Virus record (IMG/VR): IMGVR_UViG_3300045257_000186
Span: 1-53,836 of that record
Direction: 5' to 3' (one strand)
From: a virus
Length of the DNA stretch: 53,836 bases
Of this stretch, positions 8,096 through 16,329 are shown one piece after another. The translations under genes and the position numbers were made by a program. Within the stretch, counting starts at the first letter, position 1. Each line of letters starts with the position of its first letter. The notes beneath the pieces are model-generated. The model ran no database searches and was not told where the DNA came from. It worked only from the letters and a program-made list of their open reading frames with translations.

Positions 8096-9376
8096 ATGGT
8101 CGCGCCTACGACACCGGGCCGCCAAGCGCCAACGCTTCCGCCGATCGTCGATACGATACCGACTCCTCCCGGCGTGAATATTACGCTTACGAATGTGAGC
8201 GATAGCCCCGTGGATACCGTCGATTTCGGGATCATTGCACCGCAAACAAGCATAACGGTGAACGGATTTAATTCATTCATCGCCACGGCTATCCAAAATG
8301 GTCTGTTGAGGCCGCAAGCGACTAAGAGCCCCCAAGATATGGCACCGAGTTACGGTTACATCAGGGTCAAGGCGCAAACCGACGATCCTGACGTAACTCC
8401 GACGCTGAGCTTTCAGGGGTTTGCGAACCGAACGATCGGGCAAACAAATGTCGCTTTGACTTCTGAGCCGCCGGCGGCGGGCGACTTGCACTACGTTTTC
8501 AAGGGTTCGGCAACCTTCGCTGCCGCACCGCAGAACGCGGCGGTGGCAAGCGTTGATATTAAGCTGCATTTCGATACGACGGGTTCAGGCTCTGGCAAAA
8601 TCACCTTCAATGTCGACGTTCTTTCGTTGCTTGCCGTGTCCGAGATTCAGATCAATTTCGGTCGGTTCCAATACGCATCCCTGCGTGTTTTCCAGAACAC
8701 CTCGACGCGGTACATTTCCATCAGCCTACCCTCGCCACCACCGCCGATAACCGACAGTTACCAGGACATTGCTGTGGCTTTTGATGCGCCGATCTTGGTC
8801 TCGCTCTACGGCTCCGGCAATTCCGACCCGACATTGCCGACCGACGCCGATGTGGAGATTACCGGCAGCTATAATCTGGTTAACCGCGCCTGGTCGTTGA
8901 CCCAGATGCCGCCTGTTTTCTCCTACCCACAGCGCGCCGCCTTCTATATGTGCCCGTGCCCGGAGGATTTTCCCCCGTTCGACAATACTCTGGCGCTGGG
9001 CTTCTTTCAGGACGTCAATGGCCAGCCAACCCAGCAGGGCACGGCAGGAAGCATTTTTGACACCGACGGCAGCAGCTTGATTGCCGGCACCTATCACAGT
9101 CTACCGCCGCTGACGGTCAATGTCGGGCCACCACCGGCCGGCCAGTATTGGACCCACATTGTCAACCTATCCTCCGCGAACGGCGTTCTCTCCGGAAATG
9201 TAGCCACCAATGTCGGCACCGTCGGACCGCGGGCGACATTCGACTTTAGTAAAACCACATTCACGTCCACTAGTCCGTCTCTGTCTCTAAAGGTGGCTGG
9301 CTCCGTCGCCGTGCCAGGATCAGGAACGAACGTTGTGCCCTTGGATGGAGAGCTTGCTAAATTCGTGGATGCCTGA
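8096..9376 (+). CDS. Putative structural beta-rich protein, 426 aa
   Basis: It follows the preceding gene after 11 bases (AAAGGAAACGACG site). It is beta-rich and Ser/Thr/Pro-rich throughout, with a Cys pair (MCPCPEDFPP) near residue 283 and no membrane segment. I do not recognise a domain. Position between nozzle and receptor-contact genes suggests a tail decoration or fibre component. Confidence 0.55.
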   Translation: MVAPTTPGRQAPTLPPIVDTIPTPPGVNITLTNVSDSPVDTVDFGIIAPQTSITVNGFNSFIATAIQNGLLRPQATKSPQDMAPSYGYIRVKAQTDDPDVTPTLSFQGFANRTIGQTNVALTSEPPAAGDLHYVFKGSATFAAAPQNAAVASVDIKLHFDTTGSGSGKITFNVDVLSLLAVSEIQINFGRFQYASLRVFQNTSTRYISISLPSPPPPITDSYQDIAVAFDAPILVSLYGSGNSDPTLPTDADVEITGSYNLVNRAWSLTQMPPVFSYPQRAAFYMCPCPEDFPPFDNTLALGFFQDVNGQPTQQGTAGSIFDTDGSSLIAGTYHSLPPLTVNVGPPPAGQYWTHIVNLSSANGVLSGNVATNVGTVGPRATFDFSKTTFTSTSPSLSLKVAGSVAVPGSGTNVVPLDGELAKFVDA

Positions 9377-9392
9377 AAATAGGAGTTAAGTG

Positions 9393-9554
9393 ATGAAAAT
9401 GCGCAGCCCGACCGTCGTTGAAAAGAGCCTAATCGCGATCAGTTTGGCCTTCACCGCAATACTGTCGGCCTTCTTCTTCTACCGCGTGCCGCTCGCCGAT
9501 ATGCAGAAGCGTTTTCAGCCACCTCACTTCATCGATAATTTGAATAGACCGTAA
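9393..9554 (+). CDS. Small membrane protein, 53 aa
   Basis: ATG 9393 follows a strong site (AGGAGTTAAGTG) and the stop overlaps the next start (TAATG). The product begins MKMRSPTVVEKSLIAISLAF and has one hydrophobic segment at about residues 12-31, followed by a short polar tail ending NLNRP. Single-pass, N-in/C-out topology is likely. The translational coupling to the large receptor-contact protein suggests a partner or a structural membrane-contact peptide; the function is unknown. Confidence 0.6.
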   Translation: MKMRSPTVVEKSLIAISLAFTAILSAFFFYRVPLADMQKRFQPPHFIDNLNRP

Positions 9555-12469
9555 TGGCCGCTCCGATAATTACAACGCTGTTCCCGACTAGCGGGCCTGC
9601 AATCGGCGGCACGAGCGTCAATATCGGCGGCACGTTCAATCCGGTCGCCACGGCTGTTACCTTCGGCGGCATCGCGGCCACGATCACGACCGCGTTTCTC
9701 GGCGAGACTATCGTAACCACGCCGCCGCACGCTGCCGGCACCGTCGATGTGGTCGTGACAAACGCCGATGGCAGCACGACCGACCCTGGCGCTTACACCT
9801 ATACCTCCATACCGCCGACCGTTACTCATATCGACCCCCCGACCGGGACGGCCGTGGGCGGGGCGGCCGTCGGGATCACCGGCACCAATTTCGACCAGGG
9901 CGTAACCGGCGTCACCGTCGGCGGTGTCCCGGCAACCGGTATCCTCTTCGTCGACGCAGAGCACTTGATTGCGTTCACTGGCGCGCACGTGGCTGGGGTC
10001 GTCGACGTTGCGGTGACAACGGAGGCGGGAAGCGGCGTGGGGACCGGTCTCTACACCTATACGATCCCGCCGGTCCCGGCCTGGAACGTCTATCTGTTCG
10101 ATGATTGCTGCCACCTATGGGTCTCGCACGATACCGGCGGGACCTATGTGGAGAGCGCCACGCCGTTTCCCGGCGACAATCTCGCCAACGTCGGCACGCT
10201 AGAGGACCCTTGGTCCGATTTGCTGATGGCCATCAATGATGGCGACTACAGTACGATGTGGGGCGTCGACAATCAGTATAATTTCGGCGGGTTTGGCATC
10301 TTTGCCGTGTCCAAGCAGCAGGGGGCAAATGATACTTGGACCTTGATCGATCCCGAACCCGGAACGCCGGCGGCCACCGATAACCAGGATTTCTTTACCG
10401 AGCATGTTTCCGGCGCTTTCAGCGCTAACGGTGTGTTGCTTTCTCTGCCCAACAAGTTTTTTGATAACGTCAACGGTACCGGCCCGTTCTATCCGCGCAT
10501 TTCACGCGACAACGGCGCGACGTGGAACGATCTCACCGCCTTGGGGGCAAACATCGCGTGGTCGCGTGGTTGTTTCAGCGCCAATGCGGTAACAATGTAC
10601 GCCAAGCCGTCGGGCGATAGCAGCATTGCAGGCGATAGCACCCCTACCGCCACCATCCTCAACCCGGCCTATCTGTTCAAAAGCGTCAACAGCGGCGCGT
10701 CATGGACGCAATTGGGGAGCGGTCCAAGCTTTAACGGTACAACCACAGCGGCCGATTATGAAGGCCAGATGCGGCTGCGGTGCAGCAAAAACGGCCAGAT
10801 TGTCGCCATGGTCAATGTCGGCGGCGTGTTCTGGTGGTCGACCGATGGTGGTGCTTCGTGGAGTAACAAGGACTTCAACGGATTTTTCCCTGACGCCATA
10901 ACCACCGGGACCAAGGGCGCAGCCGACTTCGGCATGTCCGACGACGGACAGACATTCATTGTTGGTTTTACGACCGCTACAGACACCAAAGCTGGTGTTG
11001 CGCTTTCCCTCAACGGCGGCATTTCATGGAACTTAGTTTCACTTAAAAATCCATCTGCGAAAATTATGAATTTCCGAGCCTGCAACACCTTCACTGACGG
11101 TGTTGCGATGGTGGTTACTGGCCAATTTGAGGATTTTCTTATTCACGGTCCGGACCACGACGTCTGCCTGATGTATGCCAATGTGTCGATAGATTCCGGC
11201 GCTACTTGGACGCTGACAGCCTATTTTGCCGACCAAGACCAGAACAGTTCCACGCTCGGCTTCTTTACCTCGCTCTTTATGGTGCCGCAGACAGCGCCGC
11301 CTAACCCATTTATGGCGCCTCGGGCCGGCTACATCATCGAGCGGCTGGACAATCGACTGTGGCCGACCGTCGAGGATTGCTGGTGCGTGGACTGTGGTTT
11401 CACCAATTTCAAGCCGACGCCAGCCGCCACGCTCTTTGCCACCTCCACTACCGGAGCCGGCATTATCACCGGGGTTACGAACCTGATCGGTGGCCAGAAC
11501 TACTCGGCGGCGACAACGGTGCAGGTGGTCGACGACGATGGCTTGGGTTTCGGCTCCGGCGCGATCGCGATCCCGACCATTACCGCCGGCGTCATAACCG
11601 CGATCAATTTCCTTCCCGGCGGCTCCGGCTACGTCTACCCGCAGCTCGTCTTTAACGATCCGGAGAATACCGGCAGCGGCGCCAGCGCGACCGTAGCCCT
11701 GGACAACTCCATGACGTTCACGGCCGATGCGCCGGTCTTTGCGGTCGGCGACATCGGCAGCGTGATCCGGGCCGGCGACGGCGTTGCCGTCATCACCGCA
11801 TTCGTCAACAGCCAGCAGGTGACGGCCAACCTTATTTCCCCGATCGCCGCCGCCCGCCTTATCTTCGACGCCGGCACTTGGACGATGACCGCGCCGTTCG
11901 ACGCGCTCTACTTGCCAGCGCTGGTCGGCTTTACGATCACCGGCTTGGCCGATGGTCAGATCATTCCGCCAACTCTGGTGCCAGCAAACGGCATGGTCAC
12001 GCTGGCAACACCGGCCTCTGCCATCATTGTCGGCCTCGCGTTCCAGGCGCAATTGCAAAGCACCTATCTGGACGCCGGCGAGCCGACGGTGCAGGGCCAG
12101 CGCAAGAAGGTCGCCGAAGTCACGGTCCGCGTCGAGCAGAGCGCGGGCTTCCAGGTCGGCGCCAATCAACCGGACGGCTCGGTGCAGAGCCCGCAGGAAT
12201 TGTTCACGCTCTGGCAGAACATGGTCGCGGCGCCGACGCACGCAGTCGCGGCGTTCAATGCGCCGTTCACGCCCCTATTCACAGGCGACATTCGCGTGCC
12301 GATTCCTGGAGGCTGGAATACGCGCGGCCAGGTGGCCGTGCAGCAATTACAGCCGCTTCCATTGCAGGTACTAGACTACGTTCCTGAGACCCTTGGCGGC
12401 GATGACCCGGCGCAGAAGGCTCCGGCGCGCAGACAAAACCGGGGTGCCGCCACGGAAGGACAGCAATAA
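9554..12469 (+). CDS. Tail protein with IPT/TIG and BNR/Asp-box domains, 971 aa
   Basis: Residues ~5-83 and ~88-170 are two IPT/TIG immunoglobulin-like domains (SGPAIGGTSVNIGG..., TGTAVGGAAVGITGTNF). Residues ~190-560 contain Asp-box motifs of BNR beta-propellers: SRDNGATW (~314), SVNSGASW (~376), STDGGASW (~428), SLNGGISW (~485) and SIDSGATW (~545), plus a weaker SHDTGGTY at ~191. Sialidase-type propellers carry such boxes structurally; they do not by themselves prove glycosidase activity. The C-terminal third is beta-rich with a GGSGYVYPQLVFND-type repeat. The likely role is binding or degrading a surface polysaccharide. Coupled to the preceding small membrane gene through TAATG. Confidence 0.75.
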   Translation: MAAPIITTLFPTSGPAIGGTSVNIGGTFNPVATAVTFGGIAATITTAFLGETIVTTPPHAAGTVDVVVTNADGSTTDPGAYTYTSIPPTVTHIDPPTGTAVGGAAVGITGTNFDQGVTGVTVGGVPATGILFVDAEHLIAFTGAHVAGVVDVAVTTEAGSGVGTGLYTYTIPPVPAWNVYLFDDCCHLWVSHDTGGTYVESATPFPGDNLANVGTLEDPWSDLLMAINDGDYSTMWGVDNQYNFGGFGIFAVSKQQGANDTWTLIDPEPGTPAATDNQDFFTEHVSGAFSANGVLLSLPNKFFDNVNGTGPFYPRISRDNGATWNDLTALGANIAWSRGCFSANAVTMYAKPSGDSSIAGDSTPTATILNPAYLFKSVNSGASWTQLGSGPSFNGTTTAADYEGQMRLRCSKNGQIVAMVNVGGVFWWSTDGGASWSNKDFNGFFPDAITTGTKGAADFGMSDDGQTFIVGFTTATDTKAGVALSLNGGISWNLVSLKNPSAKIMNFRACNTFTDGVAMVVTGQFEDFLIHGPDHDVCLMYANVSIDSGATWTLTAYFADQDQNSSTLGFFTSLFMVPQTAPPNPFMAPRAGYIIERLDNRLWPTVEDCWCVDCGFTNFKPTPAATLFATSTTGAGIITGVTNLIGGQNYSAATTVQVVDDDGLGFGSGAIAIPTITAGVITAINFLPGGSGYVYPQLVFNDPENTGSGASATVALDNSMTFTADAPVFAVGDIGSVIRAGDGVAVITAFVNSQQVTANLISPIAAARLIFDAGTWTMTAPFDALYLPALVGFTITGLADGQIIPPTLVPANGMVTLATPASAIIVGLAFQAQLQSTYLDAGEPTVQGQRKKVAEVTVRVEQSAGFQVGANQPDGSVQSPQELFTLWQNMVAAPTHAVAAFNAPFTPLFTGDIRVPIPGGWNTRGQVAVQQLQPLPLQVLDYVPETLGGDDPAQKAPARRQNRGAATEGQQ

Positions 12470-12567
12470 TGACAGTTGACGAAAAATTAGCATGGATCGT
12501 TCTGCTCTCCCTTGCGCTCGCGTTTATCGTGCCGTGTTTCTTTTATATGCTGCGAAAGACAAATTAG
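12469..12567 (+). CDS. Tiny single-pass membrane protein, 32 aa
   Basis: The start overlaps the preceding stop (TAATG) with a good site (GGAAGGACA). The peptide begins MTVDEKLAWIVLLSLALAFI and ends MLRKTN: one hydrophobic segment flanked by acidic N- and basic C-ends. It repeats the arrangement seen at 9393-9554, a tiny membrane protein coupled to the large tail protein on its other side. No family recognised. Confidence 0.55.
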   Translation: MTVDEKLAWIVLLSLALAFIVPCFFYMLRKTN

Positions 12568-12570
12568 GCC

Positions 12571-13098
12571 ATGGTTGGTTACAGGATCATCGAAGCGCAG
12601 CCGTGGCATTGCGGCCAGATGGCTAGGATACTGCGCCAGGATCACCAGAAGGCGCTGGCCATGCTTGGGATTCCCTGTCACGCCCAATTGCGCTCCATGT
12701 TCGACGACAGCTCGTACCGACGCGCCTGCGAGGTGGACGGCAAGCTGATTGCGCTGTGGGGCGTATCGGGCCCGGCACTGGCCTATTACGGCGTCGTGTG
12801 GCTCGCTCTTGCCGGCGAGATAAAGAAATACCCGATCGCGCTGATTAAAGAGGTGCGACGCCAACTCGACGAGATCATGCAGATCAAACGGCTCTTAATC
12901 TGCACGTTGCTCGAGGACGATGAGGCGTCGCACCGCTTCGCTATTTTCCTCGGATTTGTGCCGACGGTCGGTGAGGCGTATGTTCTGCCAGCCGAAACGC
13001 GATTTGGTCGCCTCGAGGTCGCGAGGCAATTAAAGGAAGCGGAATTGATACCGGCAGGCACGGGGCATGTTCGGTTCATGTCCTACAAGGGGATATAG
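12571..13098 (+). CDS. T7 gp13-like internal virion protein / GNAT-like
   Basis: The 175-residue protein has the pattern of the acetyltransferase-like proteins found at the T7 gp13 position: MVGYRIIEAQPWHCGQMAR, EVDGKLIALWGVSGPAL, then IKRLLICTLLEDDEASHRFA and FLGFVPTV. The C-terminal helix-strand resembles the GNAT acceptor half, but no acetyl-CoA-binding Q/RxxGxG/A loop is obvious, so catalysis is doubtful. It is followed without a gap by a gp14-like gene, the same order as T7. Confidence 0.65.
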   Translation: MVGYRIIEAQPWHCGQMARILRQDHQKALAMLGIPCHAQLRSMFDDSSYRRACEVDGKLIALWGVSGPALAYYGVVWLALAGEIKKYPIALIKEVRRQLDEIMQIKRLLICTLLEDDEASHRFAIFLGFVPTVGEAYVLPAETRFGRLEVARQLKEAELIPAGTGHVRFMSYKGI

Positions 13099-13602
13099 AT
13101 GGCGCTTGTCGGTCTGGTCGGCGGCCTCGTTTCCGCAGCAGGCATGGTCTACGAGGGCGTAGCGAAGGCCCAATCGCTGCGGTACCAATCCCAGGTAGCA
13201 GCAAATAACGCAATAACGGCACAGCGGCAGGCGGCTTACGCGATCGAGGCCGGCCAAGCCGCGCAGGCAAAAAAGTCCATGGAGAAGGCCGCACAGTTCG
13301 GCCAGATCAAAGCCGAGCAGGCGGCGAGCGGGACCGACGTCAATACCGGGTCGAACAAGGCGGTGCAGGTTTCGGCACGCGAGCTAGGAGAGTTGGACAC
13401 CTTGCAGGAAGGCCAGAAGTATCAATTGGCCGCCTACGGCTACCGCACTCAGGCAACCAATTTCCAGGCTCAGTCGCAGCTATACGGCTACGAGGCGCCG
13501 CAGGCCGAGATCGGTGCCGACATCGGTGCAGCAGGAACGGCCCTTGGTGCTGCGGGCAAGTGGTACGGACCTACGGGCGGCGCGCCAATAATAGGGGGCT
13601 AA
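13099..13602 (+). CDS. T7 gp14-like internal virion protein
   Basis: A hydrophobic N-terminus (MALVGLVGGLVSAAGMVYEG) is followed by a long Ala/Gln helix (QVAANNAITAQRQAAYAIEA), the typical layout of T7 gp14, which inserts into the outer membrane during DNA ejection. A GSN-containing loop (VNTGSNKAVQ) and a second helix follow; the end is Gly-rich. Length (167 aa) is close to the family. It lies between the gp13-like and the transglycosylase proteins. Confidence 0.7.
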   Translation: MALVGLVGGLVSAAGMVYEGVAKAQSLRYQSQVAANNAITAQRQAAYAIEAGQAAQAKKSMEKAAQFGQIKAEQAASGTDVNTGSNKAVQVSARELGELDTLQEGQKYQLAAYGYRTQATNFQAQSQLYGYEAPQAEIGADIGAAGTALGAAGKWYGPTGGAPIIGG

Positions 13603-13612
13603 AATCCCGCAG

Positions 13613-15082
13613 GTGCCTTATAAGCCGTATCCCGAAGAGGCGCCGCAGGCCGACGCGCCGGCACGCTATTTCGAGCCGAAGGACGTCAGCGCCGCCACGT
13701 TTGGCGGTCTCATCGCCAAGGGGGTCGAGGAATTCGGCGCGGCCGCTACGAGGGTCGGTGAGCAATGGGGGCAGACACAGAAGGACCAGGCGCTCAATGC
13801 GGCGATTGGGGAAGGGGAAACCGCAGCCGAGGAATTCGGCAAGCTGCAAGGTGCGGACGCAGTTAATGCAGAGCAGGACTACAAAACTAGGGTTGATGAA
13901 ATTGGCGCGCGCTACAAGAGCCAACTGCCAGCCTACCTACAAAACGAGTTCGACGTTGCTTTCCGGCCCTACGTCTACCGCTACATCAACGGCAAGATTT
14001 CCACCCACGCGCTCACGCAGGGCCAAGAATACCAAAAGAGCGTCAACACCGCGACGATGGCGCGGGCCGGTGAGCAGGCGGAAGCCAATTATGCCGACCC
14101 CCGCCAATTCGTCGAGCCCGATCCGAACAATCCGACCGGCTCGGCTCGCGAACTAGCTTGGTCCGCTGCGCTCAAACACCTCCAAGCGGCCGGCAACGAG
14201 AACGATCCGCTCCTTCACAAGCGGGCGATCCAAGCCGCCGACGACTATGTTCTCTCGCGAGCTGCGGAAGCGTGGTACGTCCAGAACAAGGCCGCCGGCC
14301 TAGACTTTCTCGACCATCACCGCAAAGAGTTTAGCCCTGCGGAATATGACAAACTCTACGGCAAATTCCGCAACGGTGCGGAGATTGCCGAGGACCGCGC
14401 CACCTCCGACCAGATTAGGCAGGATATCGAGGCCGGGAAAATCCCGACCGTATCCGGCACCGAGCCGCCTGCCGGGAACGTCGTTCCGATAAGGCCGGGG
14501 ATAACGCCGGGCGTAAGCCAAGCAGCGCCGCTACCATATTATGCCGCCACGACCATCCAACTCGAAAGCGGCGGAGCCGCTGGCGTGACCGCGGGAAGCT
14601 ATCGAGGGTTGGGGCAGTTCGGCCCGCAGGAAGAGAAGCGTTGGGGCATTACAAATCCGGACGATCCAGCCCAAGTCAGCCGCGCCTTAAATATGGAGGC
14701 GAACGAAAACCGCGCCGCCTTGGCTCGTGTCACTGGCCGCGAACCGACGCCGGCCGAATTCTATTTGGCACATCAGCAGGGACTTGCTGGCGCGGTCGCG
14801 CACCTTAGCAATCCGGAGCGCCTGGCATGGCGTAGTATGGCGCAAACCGGAGAGGGACGGCAGAAGGGCGAGGATTGGGCCAAGCGCGCTATCTGGGGCA
14901 ACATGACCGCATCAATGAAAGCGCAATTCCCCGGCGGCGTCGATACGGTAACGAGTGGCAATTTCGTCAAGCTGTGGGACGCGCGCTACGGCCAGATCGC
15001 GTCGCGAGTGGCCTATGATGAAGCCGCTAAAAATTATCGTCGGGCTTATGGTCTCTACGAGCCGACACAGGCGCAACGCTGA
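13613..15082 (+). CDS. Internal virion protein with lytic transglycosylase-like domain
   Basis: GTG start at 13613. Residues 1-300 are helical, with long charged helices resembling ejected core proteins. Residues ~308-430 fit an SLT-like domain: catalytic-type glutamate E318 in TTIQLESGG, then AGSYRGLGQFGPQEEKRW and a later FYLAHQQGLAGAVAHL. In T7 the transglycosylase is part of gp16; here it is in the smaller protein, while the 1434-residue partner carries none that I can see. Role: local peptidoglycan opening during ejection. The stop overlaps the next start by one base. Confidence 0.7.
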   Translation: MPYKPYPEEAPQADAPARYFEPKDVSAATFGGLIAKGVEEFGAAATRVGEQWGQTQKDQALNAAIGEGETAAEEFGKLQGADAVNAEQDYKTRVDEIGARYKSQLPAYLQNEFDVAFRPYVYRYINGKISTHALTQGQEYQKSVNTATMARAGEQAEANYADPRQFVEPDPNNPTGSARELAWSAALKHLQAAGNENDPLLHKRAIQAADDYVLSRAAEAWYVQNKAAGLDFLDHHRKEFSPAEYDKLYGKFRNGAEIAEDRATSDQIRQDIEAGKIPTVSGTEPPAGNVVPIRPGITPGVSQAAPLPYYAATTIQLESGGAAGVTAGSYRGLGQFGPQEEKRWGITNPDDPAQVSRALNMEANENRAALARVTGREPTPAEFYLAHQQGLAGAVAHLSNPERLAWRSMAQTGEGRQKGEDWAKRAIWGNMTASMKAQFPGGVDTVTSGNFVKLWDARYGQIASRVAYDEAAKNYRRAYGLYEPTQAQR

Positions 15083-16329
15083 TGGCCGAGCCGCAGCCCT
15101 TCCCGGATACCAAGGTCGGTGCACTCCCTGATTTCGGGGGCATGAACGACGACGATATCAGGAATTGGGCGGGCGGGACCGATCAACGGACGACGGCCCC
15201 CGAGCCTACCTCGGCCGCGCCGGAACCAGAGCCAGAGCCGTCGCCAGAGCCAAAGGACGGCGCGACCTTCCCGCCGCCGCCAGCCCCTACGCCCGGCGTC
15301 TACTCTCCGGCCAAGGAGCAGGCCGCGATGCGCGCCGCCAGCGCCATCCAAGACCCGGCGCGCCGCGCGCGCGTCATGCAGTATCTCAAGCAGGATTATG
15401 CCAATGACCGGATGATGGATGGCGTCACCGCGCAGATGCGCGAGGACAACAAGAACACCGCCACCGCATCCTATTTCGGCCTAGTCAATAAATTGATGGA
15501 CAGCCAGGACATTGGCTGGAACGACAAGCTGACTGGCATGAATACGATTGTCAGCCGCATCCGCAACGACCCGCGCTTGGCCTACGGCGAGACACAGCAG
15601 CTCGTAATCGACCACCTCTACAACATGGTCGGCCTGCCGAACCCGAGGACTTACGGCGCTGACTTTCTGCAAGTGCAAAGCGGTGTCGCTGACGGCACGA
15701 TCAGTAGCGTCGAGCAAATCCTGCAAATGGAGAAGCCGACGCCGGACGGTCGGCCGCCGCGACTGACTTATAAGGGCGGTCAAGAAGCGATCACGATGCT
15801 CAATGAGCGTAACAAGCCGGAAGGGAATTTGAACAAGGAGCGTGCCGAGTTTTTCAAGCGGTACGGCGGCGCGATCGATCCTGGCGTCCCCGGCGCCGGC
15901 ACCGCACTCGGCCAGCAAAAAATCTATATGGCGATGCAGGCGGCTAAAGCGCGCGAAGTCGAGGTCGTCGCTAAGAAGGGCAACCCGCTAGACGTTTATA
16001 CGCCTGGTACTAAGGATTATTTTGGCACCCCGGAAAACATGGCCAAGTACCATGTCTCGATGGCTGAGACGATGCGGTACGAGGCCGAGCGCATGACCGC
16101 GGAAGGCACGCCTGCGTCAGCCGAGGCTTCTCCCGTCGTGCCCGCGTTGCCAGCGCCAGCCGCAGGGGCGGCAGCGGCAGCGCCCGCGCCTGACGGCACG
16201 CCGTTGCATCCTTGGCCCACCACCGGCATGACGCGCGAGCAGATCATCGCCAAATACAAGCCGGGTGATAGCGTGATCCTTCCTGACGGCCGCAAGGGCA
16301 CGGTGCCTTCGCCTTCCGTGAGCCAGTGA
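15082..16329 (+). CDS. Internal virion protein, 415 aa
   Basis: It begins with an acidic/Pro-rich disordered stretch (PEPEPEPSPEPKDG near residue 48), then a helical core from about 75 to 340 (MRAASAIQDPARRARVMQYL), then an Ala/Pro linker and a short C-terminal beta hairpin motif (YKPGDSVILPDGRKGTV). The start overlaps the upstream stop and its own stop overlaps the next ATG (TGATG), so the three genes are probably coupled. It occupies the position of T7 gp15. No catalytic domain seen. Confidence 0.6.
   Translation: MAEPQPFPDTKVGALPDFGGMNDDDIRNWAGGTDQRTTAPEPTSAAPEPEPEPSPEPKDGATFPPPPAPTPGVYSPAKEQAAMRAASAIQDPARRARVMQYLKQDYANDRMMDGVTAQMREDNKNTATASYFGLVNKLMDSQDIGWNDKLTGMNTIVSRIRNDPRLAYGETQQLVIDHLYNMVGLPNPRTYGADFLQVQSGVADGTISSVEQILQMEKPTPDGRPPRLTYKGGQEAITMLNERNKPEGNLNKERAEFFKRYGGAIDPGVPGAGTALGQQKIYMAMQAAKAREVEVVAKKGNPLDVYTPGTKDYFGTPENMAKYHVSMAETMRYEAERMTAEGTPASAEASPVVPALPAPAAGAAAAAPAPDGTPLHPWPTTGMTREQIIAKYKPGDSVILPDGRKGTVPSPSVSQ

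Noticed and set aside
11039-12241. 400-residue antisense frame inside the IPT/BNR gene
   Set aside because: Arg/Asp/Gly-rich shadow typical of high-G+C genes; the + strand protein has clear domains.
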